Source: Pyropia haitanensis | Taxonomy: Eukaryota > Rhodophyta > Bangiophyceae > Bangiales > Bangiaceae | Length of the DNA: 64,000 nucleotides | Reading direction: 5' to 3' | Assembly (NCBI GenBank): GCA_008729055.1 | Contig: SDUX01000083.1 | Span: forward strand, 1-64,000 | Shown here: in pieces, positions 26,883 through 40,100 of the stretch | Position numbering within the stretch: position 1 is the stretch's first letter | Layout of the letters: every line of letters begins with the position of its first letter | Program-made: the position numbers and the translations under genes | Notes under the pieces: model-generated | What the model was told of the DNA's origin: nothing | What the model saw: only the letters and a program-made list of their open reading frames with translations | Database searches by the model: none

Positions 26883-29800
26883 GCCCACTTTTGCCCACTT
26901 TTGCCCACTTTTGCGTCTACAGCGATGCTGCACACGATCCGGCGGCCGAATTGGCGCGCATCCTTCATTCCAGCCATAGATCCACCCGCTCGATGTCCGA
27001 GGTTCGACCCCCACGGTCGTGCATGCGGTGGTAGGCCGCTTCTCACCCACTTTTGCCCACTGTTGCCTTTTGCCCACTTTCGCGTGTACAGCAATGCAGC
27101 ACGCGCTCCGGCGGCCGAATTGGCTTGCATGCTTTATTCCAGCCATACATCCGCCCGCTCGACGTCCGAGCTTCCACCCGCACCGTCGTGCATGGGGTGG
27201 TTGGCCGACCCGTTCGTTGGCGCGTCCGTTGGATGCAACGAGCGTTTTGTGGAGCGCCGGTTTCCACGTGTCAATTTTGTGGAATGGTTTTTGCCACGTG
27301 GGGGTCCCGACAGCCAGGTGTGACGGTCGGCGACAAAAGTTCCGCCTCACACCGTCCACGCCAGTGTGACGGGCGGAACGCGCAGGGGACAGTTTGGGTG
27401 GCGGGGCGCACTTTGTGGCCACTGTTTGGACCACTTTCTGGCGACTTTTCACGTGAATTTCTTTGCAGTTTTGAAAGTTCTTGCCCCAATTGCCCATTTG
27501 TGTCCTAATTTGGCCCCCTTTTTGCCCACTTTTTGCCCACTTCTTACCCACTTCCTACCCACTTGTGCCCACTTTTGCCCACTTTTGCCCACTTTTGCGT
27601 CTACAGCGATGCTGCACACGATCCGGCGGCCGAATTGGCGCGCATCCTTCATTCCAGCCATAGATCCACCCGCTCGATGTCCGAGGTTCGACCCCCACGG
27701 TCGTGCATGCGGTGGTAGGCCGCTTCTCACCCACTTTTGCCCACTGTTGCCCACTTTTGCCCACTTTCGCGTGTACAGCAATGCAGCACGCGCTCCGGCG
27801 GCCGAATTGGCTTGCATGCTTTATTCCAGCCATACATCCGCCCGCTCGACGTCCGAGCTTCCACCCGCACCGTCGTGCATGGGGTGGTTGGCCGACCCGT
27901 TCGTTGGCGCGTCCGTTGGATGCAACGAGCGTTTTGTGGAGCGCCGGTTTCCACGTGTCAATTTTGTGGAATGGTTTTTGCCACGTGGGGGTCCCGACAG
28001 CCAGGTGTGACGGTCGGCGACAAAAGTTCCGCCCTCACACCGTCCACGCCAGTGTGACGGGCGGAACGCGCAGGGGACAGTTTGGGTGGCGGGGCGCACT
28101 TTGTGGCCACTGTTGGACCACTTTCTGGCGACTTTCACGTGAATTTTCTTTGCAGTTATGGAAAGTTCTTGCCCCAATTGCCCATTTGTGTCCTAATTTG
28201 GCCCCCTTTTTGCCCACTTTTTGCCCACTTCTTACCCACTTCCTACCCACTTGTGCCCACTTTTGCCCACTTTTGCCCACTTTTGCGTCTACAGCGATGC
28301 TGCACACGATCCGGCGGCCGAATTGGCGGTCGTGCATGCGGTGGTAGGCCGCTTCTCACCCACTTTTGCCCACTGTTGCCCACTTTTGCCCACTTTCGCG
28401 TGTACAGCAATGCAGCACGCGCTCCGGCGGCCGAATTGGCTTGCATGCTTTATTCCAGCCATACATCCGCCCGCTCGACGTCCGAGCTTCCACCCGCACC
28501 GTCGTGCATGGGGTGGTTGGCCGACCCGTTCGTTGGCGCGTCCGTTGGATGCAACGAGCGTTTTGTGGAGCGCCGGTTTCCACGTGTCAATTTTGTGGAA
28601 TGGTTTTTGCCACGTGGGGGTCCCGACAGCCAGGTGTGACGGTCGGCGACAAAAGTTCCGCCCTCACACCGTCCACGCCAGTGTGACGGGCGGAACGCGC
28701 AGGGGACAGTTTGGGTGGCGGGGCGCACTTTGTGGCCACTGTTGGACCACTTTCTGGCGACTTTCACGTGAATTTTCTTTGCAGTTATGGAAAGTTCTTG
28801 CCCCAATTGCCCATTTGTGTCCTAATTTGGCCCCCTTTTTGCCCACTTTTTGCCCACTTCTTACCCACTTCCTACCACTTGTGCCCACTTTTGCCCACTT
28901 TTGCCCACTTTTGCGTCTACAGCGATGCTGCACACGATCCGGCGGCCGAATTGGCGCGCATCCTTCATTCCAGCCATAGATCCACCCGCTCGATGTCCGA
29001 GGTTCGACCCCCACGGTCGTGCATGCGGTAGGCCGCTTCTCACCCACTTTTGCCCACTGTTGCCCACTTTTGCCCACTTTCGCGTGTACAGCAATGCAGC
29101 ACGCGCTCCGGCGGCCGAATTGGCTTGCATGCTTTATTCCAGCCATACATCCGCCCGCTCGACGTCCGAGCTTCCACCCGCACCGTCGTGCATGGGGTGG
29201 TTGGCCGACCCGTTCGTTGGCGCGTCCGTTGGATGCAACGAGCGTTTTGTGGAGCGCCGGTTTCCACGTGTCAATTTTGTGGAATGGTTTTTGCCACGTG
29301 GGGGTCCCGACAGCCAGGTGTGACGGTCGGCGACAAAAGTTCCGCCCTCACACCGTCCACGCCAGTGTGACGGGCGGAACGCGCAGGGACACGTGTGGCG
29401 GGGCGCGGAATGGTTTTTGGCCACTGGTTGGGTGGACACTTGTGACGTCGGCGATTCTTTGCAGTTCCGGCCTCACAAGTTCCACTTGCCAGTGCAATTG
29501 CCCGGCTTGCATGGAACGCGCAGCCCCTTTCGTTTGGGTGGCTTTTTGCCCACGTGGCCACTGTTGGACTTCCACGCCAGTGTGACGGGCGGAACGCGCA
29601 GGGACAGTTTGGGTGGCGGGCGCACTTTGTGGCCACTGTTGGACACTTTCTGGCGACTTTCACGTTTTTCTTTGCATTCTTGCCCCCAATTGCCCATTTG
29701 TGTCCTAATTTGGCCCCCTTTTGCCCACTTTTTGCCCACTTCTTACCCACTTCCTACCCACACTTTTGCCCACTTTTGCCCACTTTTGCGTCTACAGCGA

Positions 29801-31130
29801 TGCTGCACGATCCGGCGGCCGAATTGGCGCGCATCCTTCATTCCAGCCATAGATCCACCCGCTCGATGTCCGAGGTTCGACCCCACGGTCGTGCATGCGG
29901 TGGTAGGCCGCTTCTCACCCACTTTTGCCCACTGTTGCCCACTTTTGCCCACTTTCGCGTGTACAGCAATGCAGCACGCGCTCCGGCGGCCGAATTGGCT
30001 TGCATGCTTTATTCCAGCCATACATCCGCCCGCTCGACGTCCGAGCTTCCACCCGCACCGGTCGTGCATGGGGTGGTTGGCCGACCCGTTCGTTGGCGGC
30101 GTCCGTTGGATGCAACGAGCGTTTTGTGGAGCGCCGGTTTCCACGTGTCAATTTTGTGGAATGGTTTTTGCCACGTGGGGGTCCCGACAGCCAGGTGTGA
30201 CGGTCGGCGACAAAAGTTCCGCCCTCACACCGGTCCACGCCAGTGTGACGGGCGGAACGCGCAGGGACAGTTTGGGTGGCGGGGCGCACTTTGTGGCCAC
30301 TGTTGGACCACTTTCTGGCGACTTTCACGTGAATTTTCTTTGCAGTTATGGAAAGTTCTTGCCCCCAATTGCCCATTTGTGTCCTAATTTGGCCCCTTTT
30401 GCCCACTTTTTTGCCCACTTCTTACCCACTTCCTACCCACTGTGCCACTTTTGCCCACTTTGCCCACTTTTGCGTCTACAGCGATGCTGCACACGATCCG
30501 GCGGCCGAATTGCGCGCCATCCTTCATTCCAGCCATAGATCCACCCGCTCGATGTCCAGGTTCGACCCCCACGGTCGTGCATGCGGTGGTAGGGCCGCTT
30601 CTCACCCACTTTGCCCACTGTTGCCCACTTTTGCCCACTTTCGCGTGTACAGCAATGCAGCACGCGCTCCGGCGGCCGAATTGCTTGCATGCTTTATTTC
30701 AGCCATACATCCGCCCGCTCGACGTCCGAGCTTCCACCCGCACCGTCGTGCATGGGGTGGTTGGCCGACCCGTTCGTTGGCGCGTCCGTTGGATGCAACG
30801 AGCGTTTTGTGGAGCGCCGGTTTCCACGTGTCAATTTTGTGGAATGGTTTTTGCCATCCCGACAGCCAGGTGTGACGGTCGGCGACAAAAGTTCCGCCCT
30901 CACACCGTCCACGCCAGTGTGACGGGCGGAACGCGCAGGGGACAGTTTGGGTGGCGGGGCGCACTTTGTGGCCACTGTTGGACCACTTTCTGGCGACTTT
31001 CACGTGTGCATGGCCCATTTGTGTCCTGGTTGGGTGGGTTGCGAGCGATGCTGCACACGATCGAATTGGCGCGTGCCATCCACGATGTCCGAGGTTCGAC
31101 CCCACCCCACGGTCGTGCATGCGGTGGTAG
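26883..31130. repeat. Degenerate satellite stretch right of the gap
   Basis: Units remain recognisable but carry many single-base deletions, for example at about 27,066, 27,344, 28,171 and 28,801. One unit is about 60 bp short because module A is deleted from its middle to the GGTCGTGCATG motif (junction near 28,327). Between 30,200 and 30,900 small indels occur every few tens of bases, and the last unit (30,947 to 31,493) is shortened to 546 bp by several deletions near 31,005-31,130. Confidence 0.85.
29389..29590. repeat. Scrambled satellite segment
   Basis: About 200 bp here is not a simple copy of the unit. Short satellite fragments such as GGAATGGTTTTT, CACTTGTGACG, TTCTTTGCAGTT, CCTCACA and GCCCACGTGGCCACTGTTGG appear out of their normal spacing, with bases not present in the canonical unit between them. 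After it the normal order resumes at a second copy of the CCACGCCAGTGTGACGG segment. It looks like a forced consensus of misaligned units rather than a separate element. Confidence 0.7.
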
Positions 31131-34100
31131 CCGCTTCTCACCCACTTTTGCCCACTGTTGCCCACTTTTGCCCACTTTCGCGTGTACAGCAATGCAGCAC
31201 GCGCTCCGGCGGCCGAATTGGCTTGCATGCTTTATTCCAGCCATACATCCGCCCGCTCGACGTCCGAGCTTCCACCCGCACCGTCGTGCATGGGGTGGTT
31301 GGCCGACCCGTTCGTTGGCGCGTCCGTTGGATGCAACGAGCGTTTTGTGGAGCGCCGGTTTCCACGTGTCAATTTTGTGGAATGGTTTTTGCCACGTGGG
31401 GGTCCCGACAGCCAGGTGTGACGGTCGGCGACAAAAGTTCCGCCCTCACACCGTCCACGCCAGTGTGACGGGCGGAACGCGCAGGGGACAGTTTGGGTGG
31501 CGGGGCGCACTTTGTGGCCACTGTTGGACCACTTTCTGGCGACTTTCACGTGAATTTTCTTTGCAGTTATGGAAAGTTCTTGCCCCCAATTGCCCATTTG
31601 TGTCCTAATTTGGCCCCCTTTTTGCCCACTTTTTGCCCACTTCTTACCCACTTCCTACCCACTTGTGCCCACTTTTGCCCACTTTTGCCCACTTTTGCGT
31701 CTACAGCGATGCTGCACACGATCCGGCGGCCGAATTGGCGCGCATCCTTCATTCCAGCCATAGATCCACCCGCTCGATGTCCGAGGTTCGACCCCCACGG
31801 TCGTGCATGCGGTGGTAGGCCGCTTCTCACCCACTTTTGCCCACTGTTGCCCACTTTTGCCCACTTTCGCGTGTACAGCAATGCAGCACGCGCTCCGGCG
31901 GCCGAATTGGCTTGCATGCTTTATTCCAGCCATACATCCGCCCGCTCGACGTCCGAGCTTCCACCCGCACCGTCGTGCATGGGGTGGTTGGCCGACCCGT
32001 TCGTTGGCGCGTCCGTTGGATGCAACGAGCGTTTTGTGGAGCGCCGGTTTCCACGTGTCAATTTTGTGGAATGGTTTTTGCCACGTGGGGGTCCCGACAG
32101 CCAGGTGTGACGGTCGGCGACAAAAGTTCCGCCCTCACACCGTCCACGCCAGTGTGACGGGCGGAACGCGCAGGGGACAGTTTGGGTGGCGGGGCGCACT
32201 TTGTGGCCACTGTTGGACCACTTTCTGGCGACTTTCACGTGAATTTTCTTTGCAGTTATGGAAAGTTCTTGCCCCCAATTGCCCATTTGTGTCCTAATTT
32301 GGCCCCCTTTTTGCCCACTTTTTGCCCACTTCTTACCCACTTCCTACCCACTTGTGCCCACTTTTGCCCACTTTTGCCCACTTTTGCGTCTACAGCGATG
32401 CTGCACACGATCCGGCGGCCGAATTGGCGCGCATCCTTCATTCCAGCCATAGATCCACCCGCTCGATGTCCGAGGTTCGACCCCCACGGTCGTGCATGCG
32501 GTGGTAGGCCGCTTCTCACCCACTTTTGCCCACTGTTGCCCACTTTTGCCCACTTTCGCGTGTACAGCAATGCAGCACGCGCTCCGGCGGCCGAATTGGC
32601 TTGCATGCTTTATTCCAGCCATACATCCGCCCGCTCGACGTCCGAGCTTCCACCCGCACCGTCGTGCATGGGGTGGTTGGCCGACCCGTTCGTTGGCGCG
32701 TCCGTTGGATGCAACGAGCGTTTTGTGGAGCGCCGGTTTCCACGTGTCAATTTTGTGGAATGGTTTTTGCCACGTGGGGGTCCCGACAGCCAGGTGTGAC
32801 GGTCGGCGACAAAAGTTCCGCCCTCACACCGTCCACGCCAGTGTGACGGGCGGAACGCGCAGGGGACAGTTTGGGTGGCGGGGCGCACTTTGTGGCCACT
32901 GTTGGACCACTTTCTGGCGACTTTCACGTGAATTTTCTTTGCAGTTATGGAAAGTTCTTGCCCCCAATTGCCCATTTGTGTCCTAATTTGGCCCCCTTTT
33001 TGCCCACTTTTTGCCCACTTCTTACCCACTTCCTACCCACTTGTGCCCACTTTTGCCCACTTTTGCCCACTTTTGCGTCTACAGCGATGCTGCACACGAT
33101 CCGGCGGCCGAATTGGCGCGCATCCTTCATTCCAGCCATAGATCCACCCGCTCGATGTCCGAGGTTCGACCCCCACGGTCGTGCATGCGGTGGTAGGCCG
33201 CTTCTCACCCACTTTTGCCCACTGTTGCCCACTTTTGCCCACTTTCGCGTGTACAGCAATGCAGCACGCGCTCCGGCGGCCGAATTGGCTTGCATGCTTT
33301 ATTCCAGCCATACATCCGCCCGCTCGACGTCCGAGCTTCCACCCGCACCGTCGTGCATGGGGTGGTTGGCCGACCCGTTCGTTGGCGCGTCCGTTGGATG
33401 CAACGAGCGTTTTGTGGAGCGCCGGTTTCCACGTGTCAATTTTGTGGAATGGTTTTTGCCACGTGGGGGTCCCGACAGCCAGGTGTGACGGTCGGCGACA
33501 AAAGTTCCGCCCTCACACCGTCCACGCCAGTGTGACGGGCGGAACGCGCAGGGGACAGTTTGGGTGGCGGGGCGCACTTTGTGGCCACTGTTGGACCACT
33601 TTCTGGCGACTTTCACGTGAATTTTCTTTGCAGTTATGGAAAGTTCTTGCCCCCAATTGCCCATTTGTGTCCTAATTTGGCCCCCTTTTTGCCCACTTTT
33701 TGCCCACTTCTTACCCACTTCCTACCCACTTGTGCCCACTTTTGCCCACTTTTGCCCACTTTTGCGTCTACAGCGATGCTGCACACGATCCGGCGGCCGA
33801 ATTGGCGCGCATCCTTCATTCCAGCCATAGATCCACCCGCTCGATGTCCGAGGTTCGACCCCCACGGTCGTGCATGCGGTGGTAGGCCGCTTCTCACCCA
33901 CTTTTGCCCACTGTTGCCCACTTTTGCCCACTTTCGCGTGTACAGCAATGCAGCACGCGCTCCGGCGGCCGAATTGGCTTGCATGCTTTATTCCAGCCAT
34001 ACATCCGCCCGCTCGACGTCCGAGCTTCCACCCGCACCGTCGTGCATGGGGTGGTTGGCCGACCCGTTCGTTGGCGCGTCCGTTGGATGCAACGAGCGTT

Positions 34101-37100
34101 TTGTGGAGCGCCGGTTTCCACGTGTCAATTTTGTGGAATGGTTTTTGCCACGTGGGGGTCCCGACAGCCAGGTGTGACGGTCGGCGACAAAAGTTCCGCC
34201 CTCACACCGTCCACGCCAGTGTGACGGGCGGAACGCGCAGGGGACAGTTTGGGTGGCGGGGCGCACTTTGTGGCCACTGTTGGACCACTTTCTGGCGACT
34301 TTCACGTGAATTTTCTTTGCAGTTATGGAAAGTTCTTGCCCCCAATTGCCCATTTGTGTCCTAATTTGGCCCCCTTTTTGCCCACTTTTTGCCCACTTCT
34401 TACCCACTTCCTACCCACTTGTGCCCACTTTTGCCCACTTTTGCCCACTTTTGCGTCTACAGCGATGCTGCACACGATCCGGCGGCCGAATTGGCGCGCA
34501 TCCTTCATTCCAGCCATAGATCCACCCGCTCGATGTCCGAGGTTCGACCCCCACGGTCGTGCATGCGGTGGTAGGCCGCTTCTCACCCACTTTTGCCCAC
34601 TGTTGCCCACTTTTGCCCACTTTCGCGTGTACAGCAATGCAGCACGCGCTCCGGCGGCCGAATTGGCTTGCATGCTTTATTCCAGCCATACATCCGCCCG
34701 CTCGACGTCCGAGCTTCCACCCGCACCGTCGTGCATGGGGTGGTTGGCCGACCCGTTCGTTGGCGCGTCCGTTGGATGCAACGAGCGTTTTGTGGAGCGC
34801 CGGTTTCCACGTGTCAATTTTGTGGAATGGTTTTTGCCACGTGGGGGTCCCGACAGCCAGGTGTGACGGTCGGCGACAAAAGTTCCGCCCTCACACCGTC
34901 CACGCCAGTGTGACGGGCGGAACGCGCAGGGGACAGTTTGGGTGGCGGGGCGCACTTTGTGGCCACTGTTGGACCACTTTCTGGCGACTTTCACGTGAAT
35001 TTTCTTTGCAGTTATGGAAAGTTCTTGCCCCCAATTGCCCATTTGTGTCCTAATTTGGCCCCCTTTTTGCCCACTTTTTGCCCACTTCTTACCCACTTCC
35101 TACCCACTTGTGCCCACTTTTGCCCACTTTTGCCCACTTTTGCGTCTACAGCGATGCTGCACACGATCCGGCGGCCGAATTGGCGCGCATCCTTCATTCC
35201 AGCCATAGATCCACCCGCTCGATGTCCGAGGTTCGACCCCCACGGTCGTGCATGCGGTGGTAGGCCGCTTCTCACCCACTTTTGCCCACTGTTGCCCACT
35301 TTTGCCCACTTTCGCGTGTACAGCAATGCAGCACGCGCTCCGGCGGCCGAATTGGCTTGCATGCTTTATTCCAGCCATACATCCGCCCGCTCGACGTCCG
35401 AGCTTCCACCCGCACCGTCGTGCATGGGGTGGTTGGCCGACCCGTTCGTTGGCGCGTCCGTTGGATGCAACGAGCGTTTTGTGGAGCGCCGGTTTCCACG
35501 TGTCAATTTTGTGGAATGGTTTTTGCCACGTGGGGGTCCCGACAGCCAGGTGTGACGGTCGGCGACAAAAGTTCCGCCCTCACACCGTCCACGCCAGTGT
35601 GACGGGCGGAACGCGCAGGGGACAGTTTGGGTGGCGGGGCGCACTTTGTGGCCACTGTTGGACCACTTTCTGGCGACTTTCACGTGAATTTTCTTTGCAG
35701 TTATGGAAAGTTCTTGCCCCCAATTGCCCATTTGTGTCCTAATTTGGCCCCCTTTTTGCCCACTTTTTGCCCACTTCTTACCCACTTCCTACCCACTTGT
35801 GCCCACTTTTGCCCACTTTTGCCCACTTTTGCGTCTACAGCGATGCTGCACACGATCCGGCGGCCGAATTGGCGCGCATCCTTCATTCCAGCCATAGATC
35901 CACCCGCTCGATGTCCGAGGTTCGACCCCCACGGTCGTGCATGCGGTGGTAGGCCGCTTCTCACCCACTTTTGCCCACTGTTGCCCACTTTTGCCCACTT
36001 TCGCGTGTACAGCAATGCAGCACGCGCTCCGGCGGCCGAATTGGCTTGCATGCTTTATTCCAGCCATACATCCGCCCGCTCGACGTCCGAGCTTCCACCC
36101 GCACCGTCGTGCATGGGGTGGTTGGCCGACCCGTTCGTTGGCGCGTCCGTTGGATGCAACGAGCGTTTTGTGGAGCGCCGGTTTCCACGTGTCAATTTTG
36201 TGGAATGGTTTTTGCCACGTGGGGGTCCCGACAGCCAGGTGTGACGGTCGGCGACAAAAGTTCCGCCCTCACACCGTCCACGCCAGTGTGACGGGCGGAA
36301 CGCGCAGGGGACAGTTTGGGTGGCGGGGCGCACTTTGTGGCCACTGTTGGACCACTTTCTGGCGACTTTCACGTGAATTTTCTTTGCAGTTATGGAAAGT
36401 TCTTGCCCCCAATTGCCCATTTGTGTCCTAATTTGGCCCCCTTTTTGCCCACTTTTTGCCCACTTCTTACCCACTTCCTACCCACTTGTGCCCACTTTTG
36501 CCCACTTTTGCCCACTTTTGCGTCTACAGCGATGCTGCACACGATCCGGCGGCCGAATTGGCGCGCATCCTTCATTCCAGCCATAGATCCACCCGCTCGA
36601 TGTCCGAGGTTCGACCCCCACGGTCGTGCATGCGGTGGTAGGCCGCTTCTCACCCACTTTTGCCCACTGTTGCCCACTTTTGCCCACTTTCGCGTGTACA
36701 GCAATGCAGCACGCGCTCCGGCGGCCGAATTGGCTTGCATGCTTTATTCCAGCCATACATCCGCCCGCTCGACGTCCGAGCTTCCACCCGCACCGTCGTG
36801 CATGGGGTGGTTGGCCGACCCGTTCGTTGGCGCGTCCGTTGGATGCAACGAGCGTTTTGTGGAGCGCCGGTTTCCACGTGTCAATTTTGTGGAATGGTTT
36901 TTGCCACGTGGGGGTCCCGACAGCCAGGTGTGACGGTCGGCGACAAAAGTTCCGCCCTCACACCGTCCACGCCAGTGTGACGGGCGGAACGCGCAGGGGA
37001 CAGTTTGGGTGGCGGGGCGCACTTTGTGGCCACTGTTGGACCACTTTCTGGCGACTTTCACGTGAATTTTCTTTGCAGTTATGGAAAGTTCTTGCCCCCA

Positions 37101-40100
37101 ATTGCCCATTTGTGTCCTAATTTGGCCCCCTTTTTGCCCACTTTTTGCCCACTTCTTACCCACTTCCTACCCACTTGTGCCCACTTTTGCCCACTTTTGC
37201 CCACTTTTGCGTCTACAGCGATGCTGCACACGATCCGGCGGCCGAATTGGCGCGCATCCTTCATTCCAGCCATAGATCCACCCGCTCGATGTCCGAGGTT
37301 CGACCCCCACGGTCGTGCATGCGGTGGTAGGCCGCTTCTCACCCACTTTTGCCCACTGTTGCCCACTTTTGCCCACTTTCGCGTGTACAGCAATGCAGCA
37401 CGCGCTCCGGCGGCCGAATTGGCTTGCATGCTTTATTCCAGCCATACATCCGCCCGCTCGACGTCCGAGCTTCCACCCGCACCGTCGTGCATGGGGTGGT
37501 TGGCCGACCCGTTCGTTGGCGCGTCCGTTGGATGCAACGAGCGTTTTGTGGAGCGCCGGTTTCCACGTGTCAATTTTGTGGAATGGTTTTTGCCACGTGG
37601 GGGTCCCGACAGCCAGGTGTGACGGTCGGCGACAAAAGTTCCGCCCTCACACCGTCCACGCCAGTGTGACGGGCGGAACGCGCAGGGGACAGTTTGGGTG
37701 GCGGGGCGCACTTTGTGGCCACTGTTGGACCACTTTCTGGCGACTTTCACGTGAATTTTCTTTGCAGTTATGGAAAGTTCTTGCCCCCAATTGCCCATTT
37801 GTGTCCTAATTTGGCCCCCTTTTTGCCCACTTTTTGCCCACTTCTTACCCACTTCCTACCCACTTGTGCCCACTTTTGCCCACTTTTGCCCACTTTTGCG
37901 TCTACAGCGATGCTGCACACGATCCGGCGGCCGAATTGGCGCGCATCCTTCATTCCAGCCATAGATCCACCCGCTCGATGTCCGAGGTTCGACCCCCACG
38001 GTCGTGCATGCGGTGGTAGGCCGCTTCTCACCCACTTTTGCCCACTGTTGCCCACTTTTGCCCACTTTCGCGTGTACAGCAATGCAGCACGCGCTCCGGC
38101 GGCCGAATTGGCTTGCATGCTTTATTCCAGCCATACATCCGCCCGCTCGACGTCCGAGCTTCCACCCGCACCGTCGTGCATGGGGTGGTTGGCCGACCCG
38201 TTCGTTGGCGCGTCCGTTGGATGCAACGAGCGTTTTGTGGAGCGCCGGTTTCCACGTGTCAATTTTGTGGAATGGTTTTTGCCACGTGGGGGTCCCGACA
38301 GCCAGGTGTGACGGTCGGCGACAAAAGTTCCGCCCTCACACCGTCCACGCCAGTGTGACGGGCGGAACGCGCAGGGGACAGTTTGGGTGGCGGGGCGCAC
38401 TTTGTGGCCACTGTTGGACCACTTTCTGGCGACTTTCACGTGAATTTTCTTTGCAGTTATGGAAAGTTCTTGCCCCCAATTGCCCATTTGTGTCCTAATT
38501 TGGCCCCCTTTTTGCCCACTTTTTGCCCACTTCTTACCCACTTCCTACCCACTTGTGCCCACTTTTGCCCACTTTTGCCCACTTTTGCGTCTACAGCGAT
38601 GCTGCACACGATCCGGCGGCCGAATTGGCGCGCATCCTTCATTCCAGCCATAGATCCACCCGCTCGATGTCCGAGGTTCGACCCCCACGGTCGTGCATGC
38701 GGTGGTAGGCCGCTTCTCACCCACTTTTGCCCACTGTTGCCCACTTTTGCCCACTTTCGCGTGTACAGCAATGCAGCACGCGCTCCGGCGGCCGAATTGG
38801 CTTGCATGCTTTATTCCAGCCATACATCCGCCCGCTCGACGTCCGAGCTTCCACCCGCACCGTCGTGCATGGGGTGGTTGGCCGACCCGTTCGTTGGCGC
38901 GTCCGTTGGATGCAACGAGCGTTTTGTGGAGCGCCGGTTTCCACGTGTCAATTTTGTGGAATGGTTTTTGCCACGTGGGGGTCCCGACAGCCAGGTGTGA
39001 CGGTCGGCGACAAAAGTTCCGCCCTCACACCGTCCACGCCAGTGTGACGGGCGGAACGCGCAGGGGACAGTTTGGGTGGCGGGGCGCACTTTGTGGCCAC
39101 TGTTGGACCACTTTCTGGCGACTTTCACGTGAATTTTCTTTGCAGTTATGGAAAGTTCTTGCCCCCAATTGCCCATTTGTGTCCTAATTTGGCCCCCTTT
39201 TTGCCCACTTTTTGCCCACTTCTTACCCACTTCCTACCCACTTGTGCCCACTTTTGCCCACTTTTGCCCACTTTTGCGTCTACAGCGATGCTGCACACGA
39301 TCCGGCGGCCGAATTGGCGCGCATCCTTCATTCCAGCCATAGATCCACCCGCTCGATGTCCGAGGTTCGACCCCCACGGTCGTGCATGCGGTGGTAGGCC
39401 GCTTCTCACCCACTTTTGCCCACTGTTGCCCACTTTTGCCCACTTTCGCGTGTACAGCAATGCAGCACGCGCTCCGGCGGCCGAATTGGCTTGCATGCTT
39501 TATTCCAGCCATACATCCGCCCGCTCGACGTCCGAGCTTCCACCCGCACCGTCGTGCATGGGGTGGTTGGCCGACCCGTTCGTTGGCGCGTCCGTTGGAT
39601 GCAACGAGCGTTTTGTGGAGCGCCGGTTTCCACGTGTCAATTTTGTGGAATGGTTTTTGCCACGTGGGGGTCCCGACAGCCAGGTGTGACGGTCGGCGAC
39701 AAAAGTTCCGCCCTCACACCGTCCACGCCAGTGTGACGGGCGGAACGCGCAGGGGACAGTTTGGGTGGCGGGGCGCACTTTGTGGCCACTGTTGGACCAC
39801 TTTCTGGCGACTTTCACGTGAATTTTCTTTGCAGTTATGGAAAGTTCTTGCCCCCAATTGCCCATTTGTGTCCTAATTTGGCCCCCTTTTTGCCCACTTT
39901 TTGCCCACTTCTTACCCACTTCCTACCCACTTGTGCCCACTTTTGCCCACTTTTGCCCACTTTTGCGTCTACAGCGATGCTGCACACGATCCGGCGGCCG
40001 AATTGGCGCGCATCCTTCATTCCAGCCATAGATCCACCCGCTCGATGTCCGAGGTTCGACCCCCACGGTCGTGCATGCGGTGGTAGGCCGCTTCTCACCC

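Noticed and set aside
25496..27551. Long frames of 312-544 codons crossing the N gap
   Set aside because: They exist only because N codons are not read as stops.
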